Source: Gallionella sp. (GTDB lineage Bacteria; Pseudomonadota; Gammaproteobacteria; Burkholderiales; Gallionellaceae). From it: 61,096 bases of DNA. Positions 1 through 7,329 of this stretch are shown here, piece after piece. Position 1 is the first letter of the stretch. Every line of letters begins with the position of its first letter. The DNA lies in contig JAQTMZ010000014.1 of the NCBI GenBank assembly GCA_028714075.1, positions 1 through 61,096 on the forward strand, written 5' to 3'. The notes under the pieces were generated by a model. That model was not told where the DNA came from. It searched no databases and was given only the letters and a program-made list of their open reading frames with translations. Made by a program: the position numbers and the translations under genes.

Positions 1-74
1 ACAGGACAGTGAAACGACTTAGCGCCGATGATAGTGTGGATTACCCATGTGAAAGTAGGTCATCGTCAGACTCC
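1..74 (+). rRNA. rrf: 5S ribosomal RNA, 3' part
   Basis: The first ~74 bases match the 3' half of a betaproteobacterial 5S rRNA. They contain the conserved GTGAAACGAC stretch, the GCGCCGATGATAGTGTGG segment and the closing GTGAAAGTAGGTCATCGTCAG segment. The 5' part lies outside the window, so this is the end of an rRNA operon running left to right. A strong intrinsic terminator follows within a few bases, which fits the end of the operon. The exact 3' end is uncertain by a few bases. Confidence 0.93.
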
Positions 75-78
75 TTAC

Positions 79-120
79 AAAGCAAAAACCCCCAGGTGAA
101 AACCTGGGGGTTTTTGCTTT
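79..120 (+). terminator. Intrinsic terminator of the rRNA operon
   Basis: A long inverted repeat (AAAGCAAAAACCCCCAGG, short loop, then its complement) ends in TTTTTGCTTT immediately after the 5S rRNA. The stem combines a G+C core with A/T arms, so it could work on both strands. Placement and structure fit a rho-independent terminator for the rRNA operon. Confidence 0.9.
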
Positions 121-253
121 GGGGGGTATGGCCTGACTTGCTTGATCCCCTGACAATATGCCACGTAGTAGTTCTTCGACTTGCTCGGGACAGCCGCGAT
201 GCGGCGTGTTGTATGCGCTTGCGAATGTTAAGTCCCAGCGGGACGGCCATAGC

Positions 254-310
254 CAAAGTAGGTCATCCATTCGACATGCTCATGACAGGCGTCAGACTCC
301 TTGCAAGCAA
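254..310 (+). repeat. Decayed second copy of the 5S tail, interrupted by a short repeat
   Basis: AAAGTAGGTCATC and GTCAGACTCCTTGCAAGCAAAAA repeat the last bases of the 5S rRNA and the start of its terminator (51-90). Here about 22 bases (CATTCGACATGCTCATGACAGG) separate the two halves. The inserted block resembles a dispersed palindromic repeat that I recall from related genomes; that is memory, not a search. The arrangement suggests a partial duplication of the operon end that later took an insertion. Confidence 0.6.
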
Positions 311-332
311 AAAGCCCTCACGAAGAGGGCTT
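302..332 (-). terminator. Intrinsic terminator downstream of ctpA
   Basis: Read on the minus strand, AAGCCCTC and GAGGGCTT form a perfect 8-bp stem with a 5-base loop, followed by TTTTTGCTTG. It lies about 40 bases past the ctpA stop and would end the leftward gpmI-envC-ctpA transcript before it enters the rRNA operon. Confidence 0.8.
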
Positions 333-338
333 CAGGGT

Positions 339-363
339 GCAAGATCAACCATTTTGATCTTGC
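339..363. repeat. Perfect 10-bp inverted repeat next to the ctpA stop
   Basis: GCAAGATCAA and TTGATCTTGC form a perfect 10-bp stem around a 5-base loop, ten bases past the ctpA stop codon. It has no T-run of its own. It may be an extra 3'-end hairpin protecting the ctpA transcript, or a protein-binding palindrome. Confidence 0.5.
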
Positions 364-372
364 GGTGTGGTT

Positions 373-1767
373 TTATTTTCCGTGCAGTATCTGCATTCCT
401 TTGAGAAGGTTCAATGCCTGATTGAGCTGATAGTCGTTCTTTGCCCCGAATTCGGCTGGCAAAGGTTTTGCGGTATCACCTTTGGTGCTGGGTGATGCAG
501 GCGCGACCTTGCCGACGTTGTCCGGTTTCTCATCTGACGGCGTATCATTGGTCAAATGCTTGTTCAGGTCGGCTTCGCGCAAACGGAACGCGCTGTCCTG
601 CCCTGCGGTGGCAGGATCTTCCACCAGAATGTCAGGCACGATGCCTTTAGCCTGTATGGATCGTCCGCCCGGTGTGTAATAACGCGCCGTGGTGAGTTTG
701 ATCGCGGTGTTGTTGCCCAATGGCAGGACGGTTTGTACCGAGCCTTTGCCGAAAGTTTGCGTGCCCATGATGACCGCGCGTTTATGATCTTGCAGGGCGC
801 CGGCAACAATTTCGGAGGCAGAGGCCGAGCCTCCGTTCACCAGCACAACCAACGGCACACTCTTGATGGAATCCGGCAGGTTTTTCAGGTAATCGGTTTT
901 GCCATTGCCGCGCAGATAATTTTCCGGGCTGGCAATCAGGCGCATTTTTGCATCATCGGTGCGCCCCTCGGTGTAAACCACCAATGCGTTCTTGGCCAGA
1001 AACGCTGCGGAAACGCCGACTGCGCCAGTCAACAGTCCGCCTGGATCATTGCGCAAATCGAGCACCAGCCCTTTTAGAGGCCCCTGGTTTTGTTTGATCA
1101 GGTTTTCCAGTGCCGTAGCGAGGTTTTCGCCGGTATGTTCCTGAAATTGAGTGACGCGTACGAATGCATAGCCCGGTTCAACCAGTTTGGATTTAATGCT
1201 TTGCACTTTGATGATCGCGCGAGCCAGCGTAAAAGTAAGCGGTTTGGGCTCATCCTTGCGGATAATGGTCAGCACAATCTTGCTGCCCGGTTTGCCGCGC
1301 ATGCGTTTTACCGCATCGTTCAGCGTCAAGCCCTTAACCAGCGTGTCATCCAGTTTGATAACCAGATCGCCACTCTTGATGCCGGCGAGATAGGCCGGAG
1401 TATCTTCGATCGGGGAAATTACTTTTACCAGCCCGTCTTCCATGCCGACTTCAATGCCCAGCCCGCCGAATTCGCCCTGCGTGCCGACTTGCAACTCCTT
1501 GAATGATTCCACGTCGAGATAGGCGGAGTGAGGGTCGAGGCCGTTCAACATGCCATTGATGGCTTCGGTAATCAGTTTTTTGTCGGTGACGGGTTCGACG
1601 TAGTCGCTCTTGATGCGGCCAAATACCTCGGAAAACGCGCGTAACTCCTCGATGGGCAACGGCGTGGCAATGGTTTCCTTGTCGGCAATTGCAGCGAAAT
1701 GCAGGCTGACCGAGACGCCCGCAACCAAACCCAAACCGACTAAACCTGCTTTTTCCAGAAGACGCAT
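373..1767 (-). CDS. ctpA: C-terminal processing protease CtpA (peptidase S41)
   Basis: This 464-residue protein is a PDZ-containing serine protease of family S41 acting in the periplasm on other envelope proteins. An N-terminal hydrophobic segment (about residues 8-27) is a signal or anchor. A PDZ domain follows (about 95-175), then the S41 core. In the GSASASEI motif, Ser316 stands 25 residues before Lys341 of the TFGKGS motif, the spacing of the Ser-Lys dyad in E. coli Prc. A hydrophilic tail of about 60 residues follows the catalytic core. It lies 13 bases downstream of envC. In many proteobacteria these genes are neighbours, and EnvC- and CtpA-type proteins both affect murein hydrolase activity. 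Length and motifs are normal for the family. Confidence 0.95.
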   Translation of the reverse strand: MRLLEKAGLVGLGLVAGVSVSLHFAAIADKETIATPLPIEELRAFSEVFGRIKSDYVEPVTDKKLITEAINGMLNGLDPHSAYLDVESFKELQVGTQGEFGGLGIEVGMEDGLVKVISPIEDTPAYLAGIKSGDLVIKLDDTLVKGLTLNDAVKRMRGKPGSKIVLTIIRKDEPKPLTFTLARAIIKVQSIKSKLVEPGYAFVRVTQFQEHTGENLATALENLIKQNQGPLKGLVLDLRNDPGGLLTGAVGVSAAFLAKNALVVYTEGRTDDAKMRLIASPENYLRGNGKTDYLKNLPDSIKSVPLVVLVNGGSASASEIVAGALQDHKRAVIMGTQTFGKGSVQTVLPLGNNTAIKLTTARYYTPGGRSIQAKGIVPDILVEDPATAGQDSAFRLREADLNKHLTNDTPSDEKPDNVGKVAPASPSTKGDTAKPLPAEFGAKNDYQLNQALNLLKGMQILHGK

Positions 1768-1780
1768 AATTCCCTCAATG

Positions 1781-2953
1781 TTATTTTGCCGCCAGCCACT
1801 TCATCGGATCGAGCGGTTTGCTCTCATGGCGCAGTTCAAAGTATAAACCGGAATCCTCATTTCCGCCGCTATTCCCGACTGCCGCTACGGTATCGCCGCC
1901 ACGCAACACATCGCCAACCTGTTTGTAAAGCGTTTCATTATTGCCATACAGGCTCATATAGCCCCTGCCGTGGTCGATGATCAGCAGATTGCCGAAGCCG
2001 CGCAGCCAATCCGCAAACACCACACGCCCCGCGGCAACTGCTTTGACAGCTTGCCCGGCAGAAGTTCTCAGGAACAGGCCTTTCCACAGCACCGTGCTAT
2101 CGGGGCGCGGCACACCAAACTGGTTGGTCACTTCGCCTTTTACCGGCAGCGTCAGCTTGCCCTTGAGCTGGTCAAACGGGCTGCCGTCAAAACGATTGTC
2201 CGGCAGATTGTCATTGCGGAACAGCGAATTGGATTTTGGCTGGGCAAGCATTCTGGTCAGCTTGTCGACCAGTTGCGCGAGGCGGTTCTCGTCGCGTTGC
2301 AGCCGGTTGATCTCGCGGCGTTGCAGGCGCAGTTGTTGCGAGATTTTGCCCAGCATTTGTTGCCGGGCGCGCTGTTCTTTCTCCAGCGTTTTTTTCTGTG
2401 CCGCCTGTTCCGCGCGCAGCGATTTCAGTTCCGCCCGTTGTTCGCGTGTGGTTGTGCTGACCGCGTTCAGTGCGGCAAGATTGGCGCGTAAGGTGGCCAG
2501 CCAGGTTGCGCGGTTGCGCGCGATGTATTCGTAGTACTGCAAGTCGCGGCTGGCCTGGTTGGGATTTTGATTGCTCAACAACAGCTTCAGGTATTCCTGT
2601 CTGCCGCCGAGATATTGCTGGTACAGCAGCCTGCCGAGCTGAGTCTGTTGTGTCTCCAGATTGTTGCTCAGTTGTTGTGCCTGCGCTTGCAGCCCGTTGA
2701 GTTTTTTATCGGTGGCATGCAACTGCTCGACAAGCTCGGCGAGCCTGCGGTTGCTGTTGCTGATGCCGCGTTCCGATTCGCGCAGCGCATCGGCGGCTTC
2801 CAATTTTGATTCGCTGGTCTTGTCTATCTCGCGCTGCATCGCGGCAATGCGCTTGCGCAGATTTTCCAGTTCTTCAGGTTGGCTGGCATATGCCGCGTTG
2901 GCCGATATCAGGCCGCACAGAGCGCATAACAGTAAGCGGACTGACAGGTTCAC
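1781..2953 (-). CDS. envC: Murein hydrolase activator EnvC (coiled coil plus LytM domain)
   Basis: The protein of 390 residues starts at a GTG whose first bases overlap the gpmI stop (GTGA). I preferred this start over a longer in-frame one inside gpmI because it gives a clean signal peptide ending in ANAAYA. A long coiled coil follows (about residues 25-245), then a C-terminal LytM/peptidase M23 domain (about 270-388). In the LytM domain the usual zinc ligands of active M23 peptidases are not intact, as expected for EnvC, which activates amidases AmiA/B at the division site rather than cutting peptidoglycan. It is translationally coupled to gpmI. Confidence 0.92.
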   Translation of the reverse strand: MNLSVRLLLCALCGLISANAAYASQPEELENLRKRIAAMQREIDKTSESKLEAADALRESERGISNSNRRLAELVEQLHATDKKLNGLQAQAQQLSNNLETQQTQLGRLLYQQYLGGRQEYLKLLLSNQNPNQASRDLQYYEYIARNRATWLATLRANLAALNAVSTTTREQRAELKSLRAEQAAQKKTLEKEQRARQQMLGKISQQLRLQRREINRLQRDENRLAQLVDKLTRMLAQPKSNSLFRNDNLPDNRFDGSPFDQLKGKLTLPVKGEVTNQFGVPRPDSTVLWKGLFLRTSAGQAVKAVAAGRVVFADWLRGFGNLLIIDHGRGYMSLYGNNETLYKQVGDVLRGGDTVAAVGNSGGNEDSGLYFELRHESKPLDPMKWLAAK

Positions 2954-4488
2954 TGTATCCGGATCAGGCTGCGCCCAGTCATTTCTGCCGGTTGCGGCAG
3001 CCCCATCATGGTCAGCAGGCTGGGTGCAAGATCGCGCAGCGCACCGCCACCGGCTAATTCGGCTTTGCGCCCGATATACAGGAGCGGCACCGGGTTCAGG
3101 GTGTGCGCGGTATGTGCCTGGTGGGTCGTGTGGTCTATCATCTGCTCGGCATTGCCGTGGTCGGCGGTGATGAGGACTTCGCCGCCGATAGACCTCATCG
3201 CCTCGACCACGCGGCCGATGCATGCATCCAGTGTCTCGACGGCCTTGATGGCCGCCTCCAGAATACCGGTGTGGCCAACCATGTCGCCGTTGGCGTAGTT
3301 GCAGATGATGGCGTGATATTGGCGGCTCAGGATCGCGGCCTCGAGCTTGTCGGTCACTTCAAGCGCGCTCATCTCAGGCTTGAGGTCGTAAGTCGCGACT
3401 TTGGGCGATGGCACGAGGATGCGGTCTTCGCCGGGGTAGGGTTGTTCCCTGCCGCCGCTGAAGAAGTAGGTGACATGCGCATATTTTTCAGTCTCGGCGA
3501 TGCGCAACTGTTTTAATCCCAGATTTGAAAGGTATTCGCCGAAACCGTTATGAATGGCCTCTGGCGAATATGCGCAAGGCAAATGAAAGTCTTCGCCATA
3601 GCTGCTCAGCGAAACGAAGCTGGCCAGCTTGGGCCGGTAAGCGCGATTGAATCCGCTGAACGCCTCATCCGTCAAGGCACGGGTGATTTCGCGCGCGCGG
3701 TCGGCGCGGAAGTTCATGAATATGGCCACATCGCCGTCCTGCATGACGGCGGCTGGCGCGTTATCTGGAACAATCGCGGTAGGCTTGACGAACTCGTCCG
3801 ATTCGCCGCGTGCGTAGGCTTGTTCCAAGGCGGCCAACGCATCGGTTGCGCTAAATTCGGCGCGGCCCTGCGTGAGCAGTTCATAGGCGGGTTGCACGCG
3901 CTCCCAGCGGTTGTCCCGATCCATCGCGTAAAAACGTCCGGTGATGCTGGCAATTTGTCCGGCGCCTAATGAGGCGCATTTTTCCTGCAACAGTTGCAGC
4001 GATTGCGCGGCGCTTTTCGGCGGAGTATCGCGTCCGTCCAGAAAGGCGTGCAGATAGATCTTCTTCAAGCCGGCGCGCGCCGCCATTTCCAGCATGGCGA
4101 AAACGTGGTTCTCGTGGCTATGCACGCCGCCGGGAGAGAGCAGACCCATGATGTGCAGCGTGCTGTTGTTTTGTTTGGCCAGCGCGACGGCATTGCTTAA
4201 GGCCGGATTGGTGTAGAAGCTGCCGTCTTCGATCGCCACGTCGACGCGGCTCAGATCCTGATACACCACGCGTCCGGCGCCGATGTTGAGATGCCCCACT
4301 TCGGAGTTGCCCATCTGCCCGGTCGGCAGGCCGACAAATTTCTCCGAGGCGTTGATCAGGGTATGCGGATAATCGCGCCAGAGCGCGTCCCAATTTGGCT
4401 TGCGTGCCGCCAGAACGGCGTTGTAATCAACATCCTCGCGGTAACCGAAACCATCCAGGATAAGCAGCAAGACAGGAGTGGGGTTCAT
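2950..4488 (-). CDS. gpmI: 2,3-bisphosphoglycerate-independent phosphoglycerate mutase
   Basis: The 512-residue protein interconverts 3- and 2-phosphoglycerate in glycolysis and gluconeogenesis. It belongs to the alkaline phosphatase superfamily and needs Mn2+. Visible motifs are the metal-binding LILDGFG near the N-terminus (Asp12), the phosphoserine site [17 protein letters not shown] (Ser62) and the C-terminal ADHGNAE and [15 protein letters not shown] metal motifs (here read [12 protein letters not shown]). Length is typical. It is the first gene of a leftward gpmI-envC-ctpA operon, and its stop overlaps the GTG of envC by four bases. Confidence 0.97.
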   Translation of the reverse strand: MNPTPVLLLILDGFGYREDVDYNAVLAARKPNWDALWRDYPHTLINASEKFVGLPTGQMGNSEVGHLNIGAGRVVYQDLSRVDVAIEDGSFYTNPALSNAVALAKQNNSTLHIMGLLSPGGVHSHENHVFAMLEMAARAGLKKIYLHAFLDGRDTPPKSAAQSLQLLQEKCASLGAGQIASITGRFYAMDRDNRWERVQPAYELLTQGRAEFSATDALAALEQAYARGESDEFVKPTAIVPDNAPAAVMQDGDVAIFMNFRADRAREITRALTDEAFSGFNRAYRPKLASFVSLSSYGEDFHLPCAYSPEAIHNGFGEYLSNLGLKQLRIAETEKYAHVTYFFSGGREQPYPGEDRILVPSPKVATYDLKPEMSALEVTDKLEAAILSRQYHAIICNYANGDMVGHTGILEAAIKAVETLDACIGRVVEAMRSIGGEVLITADHGNAEQMIDHTTHQAHTAHTLNPVPLLYIGRKAELAGGGALRDLAPSLLTMMGLPQPAEMTGRSLIRIQ

Positions 4489-4580
4489 TGGTGTAGAATA
4501 TTAGCGGATGATGATTTTGTAGAGTTTCATTTTAGCCGAATTCGCCCCTATTGGTGCGCGGCCCGGCAGGATAATCAGGA

Positions 4581-4889
4581 ATGGGTATGGTAAACAAGTT
4601 AATTAGCAAGGAAGAAGATATTCAGCAGGCCGCACAGGCCATCAAGGCGATCGCGCACCCGTTGCGCCTGAAGATTTTGTGCGTGCTGGGCGATCAGGAA
4701 GTCAGCGTGCAGGATATCGTCGAACAGGTCGGCACGTCGCAGAGCAACATCTCGCAGCACCTGGCGATTTTGCGCGACAAGGGCGTATTGGCGACGCGCA
4801 GGGATGCAAACCGGGTGTATTACCGCATCGACGATTTGCGCACCCTCAAGCTGATCGGGATGATGCGCGACGTGTTCTGTACGATATAG
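4581..4889 (+). CDS. ArsR-family regulator, SqrR/BigR-like persulfide sensor
   Basis: This 102-residue winged-helix protein of the ArsR/SmtB family has the recognition helix region around SQSNISQHLAILRDKG. It lacks the CVC metal box of ArsR/SmtB. Instead it has two cysteines, Cys34 (KILCVL) and Cys100 (DVFCTI), 66 residues apart. That is the spacing and local context of the disulfide or polysulfide-forming pair in SqrR (Cys41/107) and BigR (Cys42/108), as I recall those numbers. It lies directly upstream of an RND adaptor and a sulfide:quinone oxidoreductase, which fits a repressor released by sulfide-derived persulfides. Two starts are possible, ATG 4581 or ATG 4587, both with an AGGA upstream. 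Confidence 0.85.
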   Translation: MGMVNKLISKEEDIQQAAQAIKAIAHPLRLKILCVLGDQEVSVQDIVEQVGTSQSNISQHLAILRDKGVLATRRDANRVYYRIDDLRTLKLIGMMRDVFCTI

Positions 4890-4892
4890 GGG

Positions 4893-4922
4893 TTGCTTTT
4901 TATTCTGAATATCAGTATATTC
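4893..4922 (+). promoter_or_regulatory. Promoter with overlapping palindromic operator
   Basis: TTGCTT (4893-4898), a 17-base spacer and TATATT (4916-4921) form a good sigma-70 promoter. The perfect inverted repeat GAATAT-CAGT-ATATTC (4907-4922) spans the spacer and the -10 box. A regulator bound there would block RNA polymerase. The repeat fits the AT-rich GAAT/ATTC half-sites I recall for SqrR/BigR-type proteins, so the gene just upstream is the likely binder. This is inference from position and symmetry. Confidence 0.7.
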
Positions 4923-4937
4923 TAATATAGTGAAATT

Positions 4938-5978
4938 ATGAATAGGGTGGACGCGGTGAAAAAACTCTGGGTTATCTGCCTGCTGATGTGCGCTACAGCT
5001 GTTCAAGCTGCCGGACAGCTTGCGGTTGTGCCCGTGCAGTACCGCGAGGTGGCTCAGACTTACAGTGCGGACGGTCTGGTGGAGGCGACGCGCCAGTCCA
5101 CCGTGTCCGCGCAAATCGGTGGACGCATCAAGGAAATCAATTTCGATGTGGGCGATCACGTCAACAAGGGGCAGGTGATTCTGCGCATCGATGAGCGCGA
5201 AGCGGTGCAGGCTCTGGCAGGCAGCCAGGCGCAGGTATTGCAGGCGCAGGCCAGCATGCAGAATGCCAAAGCGGCTTATGAGCGCGCCAGGCAATTGTTT
5301 GCGCAAAAGTTTATCAGCCAGGCAGCGCTCGACAAGGCGCAGGCCGACTACAAGGTGGCACTGGCGCAAGCCGCAGCCAGCGAAGCGGGAGCCGGGCAGG
5401 CCAGCCTGGCGCACGGCTACACGGCGGTCATTGCGCCATACAGCGGGATAGTGGCGGCGCGCCTGGTGGAAGTCGGCGAAATGGTGATGCCCGGCAAGCC
5501 GTTGATGACCGGCTTCGATCCCGCCGAGATGCGCGTGGTGGTGAGTGTGCCGCAAGACAAGCTGGTGGACATCGGCGCGCGCCCCGGCGCGATGGTGGAA
5601 GTGCCCTCGCTGAACCGCTGGATCAAACCTGCTTCGACAACCGTACAGCCGGTCGCCGACGCGCGCACCCACAGCACGCAAGTGCGCGTGTACCTGCCGA
5701 AAAATGAAGCGGGGATTTACCCCGGCATGTTTGTGCGCGTGCATTTTGTGGTGGGCAAGACCAGCAAGCTGGTCATTCCCGCGAGCGCAGTGTTGCGCCG
5801 CAGCGAAGTGGTTGCGGTGTATGTGGTGGGCGAAAAAGAAGAGGTGAAATTGCGCCAGGTGCGGCTCGGCGAGGCGACATCCGATGGTGCGGTCGAAGTG
5901 CTGGCTGGGCTGAATCCGGGCGAGAAGGTGGCTCTGGATCCGGTCAAGGCGGGAATGTTGGGTGCGAAGCAAAAGTAG
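4938..5978 (+). CDS. RND efflux periplasmic adaptor (membrane fusion protein)
   Basis: The 346-residue protein links an inner-membrane RND pump to an outer-membrane channel. It has a signal peptide ending near TAVQAA, then split biotinyl/lipoyl half-motifs around a helical hairpin (ARQLFAQKFISQAALDKAQADY) and a beta-barrel domain, the normal HlyD/AcrA plan. The chosen ATG lies only about 10 bases after the predicted transcription start. GTG 4956, with AGGGTGG upstream, is a serious alternative and gives 340 residues. It is the first structural gene after the two-cysteine ArsR regulator and is followed by the oxidoreductase and the RND pump, so the cluster probably moves a sulfur-stress-related compound. 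The substrate cannot be read from sequence. Confidence 0.88.
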   Translation: MNRVDAVKKLWVICLLMCATAVQAAGQLAVVPVQYREVAQTYSADGLVEATRQSTVSAQIGGRIKEINFDVGDHVNKGQVILRIDEREAVQALAGSQAQVLQAQASMQNAKAAYERARQLFAQKFISQAALDKAQADYKVALAQAAASEAGAGQASLAHGYTAVIAPYSGIVAARLVEVGEMVMPGKPLMTGFDPAEMRVVVSVPQDKLVDIGARPGAMVEVPSLNRWIKPASTTVQPVADARTHSTQVRVYLPKNEAGIYPGMFVRVHFVVGKTSKLVIPASAVLRRSEVVAVYVVGEKEEVKLRQVRLGEATSDGAVEVLAGLNPGEKVALDPVKAGMLGAKQK

Positions 5979-6006
5979 TGTCTATTAACTTACGGAGGAT
6001 TGAATC

Positions 6007-7278
6007 ATGGCGCATATCGTAATCATGGGAGCGGGTATCGGCGGAATGCCGCTGGCTTATGAAATGCAGGAAAAGATCCGCAAGGCGGATAAGGTCACGG
6101 TGATTTCGAACAGCGAGAGTTTTCATTTCGTGCCATCCAATCCGTGGGTGGGGGTGAAATGGCGCGACCGCGAAGACATCGAGTTCCCGGCGCGCCCCTA
6201 TCTGGAGCGCAAGGGTATCGACTTTATTTCCGTCGGGGTAAAACGGGTGCATCCGGAACAGAACCGCCTCGAGTTGAATGACGGGCAATCGGTGAATTAC
6301 GATTTTCTGGTGATTGCCACCGGGCCCAAGCTGGCTTTTGAAGAAATCGAGGGCCTCGGGCCGCATGGCGGGCATACGCACTCGGTTTGCCACGTCGATC
6401 ACGCCATGAAGTCACATAACGAATGGGAGCATTTCGCCCAGAATCCCGGCCCGATCGTGGTAGGTGCGGTGCAGGGCGCATCCTGCTTCGGACCGGCTTA
6501 TGAATATGCTTTCATCATGGAAACCGATCTGCGCCGCCGCAAAATCCGCGACAAAGTGCCGATGACTTTCGTGACCTCGGAACCTTATATTGGCCATCTG
6601 GGATTGGGCGGGGTGGGCGATTCAAAAGGGATGCTCGAAGCGGCGATGCGCGACAGGCACATCAAGTGGATTTGCAATGCCAAAACCACCAAGATCGAGG
6701 CGGGCAAGATGTATGTCACGGAGCATGACGATGCCGGCAACGAGAAGAAGAAGCATGAGTTGCCGTTTGCCTACAGCATGATGCTGCCCGCCTTCAAGGG
6801 GGTGGATGCGGTGTTTGGCATCGAAGGGCTGACCAATCCGCGCGGCTTCATCATCGTGGACGAGCACCAGCGCAATCCGAAGTACAAGAACATTTATGCG
6901 GTGGGTGTCTGTGTCGCGATACCGCCGGTGGAAGCGACCCCGGTTCCATGCGGCACCCCGAAGACCGGCTACATGATCGAGTCGATGGTGACGGCGACGG
7001 TGCACAACATCCATTCCGAGCTGACCGGCAATCCGCCGGCCAGCAAGGCGACCTGGAATGCGGTTTGTCTGGCAGATTTCGGCGATGGCGGTATCGCATT
7101 CGTCGCGATCCCGCAGATCCCGCCGCGCAACGTGAACTGGTTTTCGGAGGGCAAGTGGGTACATCTGGCCAAGGTCGCCTTTGAAAAATATTTCATTCGC
7201 AAGATGAAGAAAGGGACCTCCGAACCCATCTATGAAAGGGTCGTGCTGAAAGCGATGGGTATAGAAAAGCTGAAATAG
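6007..7278 (+). CDS. sqr: Sulfide:quinone oxidoreductase
   Basis: This 423-residue FAD protein of the SQR/flavocytochrome c sulfide dehydrogenase family oxidises sulfide to polysulfide and passes electrons to quinone at the membrane. The FAD-binding GAGIGGMP motif is at residues 8-15. Cys128 (HSVCHVD), Cys160 (GASCFGP) and Cys354 (NAVCLAD) fall at the positions of the three redox cysteines of Acidithiobacillus ferrooxidans SQR (128, 160, 356 as I recall). The C-terminal amphipathic region is present. A strong GGAGG ribosome site precedes the ATG. Placement between two RND subunits downstream of a persulfide-sensor-like regulator supports a role in sulfide detoxification or respiration. Confidence 0.92.
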   Translation: MAHIVIMGAGIGGMPLAYEMQEKIRKADKVTVISNSESFHFVPSNPWVGVKWRDREDIEFPARPYLERKGIDFISVGVKRVHPEQNRLELNDGQSVNYDFLVIATGPKLAFEEIEGLGPHGGHTHSVCHVDHAMKSHNEWEHFAQNPGPIVVGAVQGASCFGPAYEYAFIMETDLRRRKIRDKVPMTFVTSEPYIGHLGLGGVGDSKGMLEAAMRDRHIKWICNAKTTKIEAGKMYVTEHDDAGNEKKKHELPFAYSMMLPAFKGVDAVFGIEGLTNPRGFIIVDEHQRNPKYKNIYAVGVCVAIPPVEATPVPCGTPKTGYMIESMVTATVHNIHSELTGNPPASKATWNAVCLADFGDGGIAFVAIPQIPPRNVNWFSEGKWVHLAKVAFEKYFIRKMKKGTSEPIYERVVLKAMGIEKLK

Positions 7279-7286
7279 GCCATACC

Positions 7287-7311
7287 GTAGGGTGCGTTTT
7301 ACGCACCCTAC
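7287..7311. repeat. Perfect 11-bp palindrome between sqr and the RND pump
   Basis: GTAGGGTGCGT, TTT and ACGCACCCTAC form a perfect hairpin in the short gap between two co-directional genes. This hairpin family is common as a dispersed intergenic repeat in proteobacteria. It lacks a T-run, so it is more likely a repeat or mRNA stabiliser than a terminator. It could lower expression of the downstream pump relative to sqr. Confidence 0.7.
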
Positions 7312-7329
7312 CAGACTCGGAAAAAAAAC

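Noticed and set aside
2954..3223. N-terminal extension of EnvC into gpmI
   Set aside because: Residues there are unlike EnvC and Arg/His rich; the GTG at 2953 gives a proper signal peptide and four-base overlap with gpmI.
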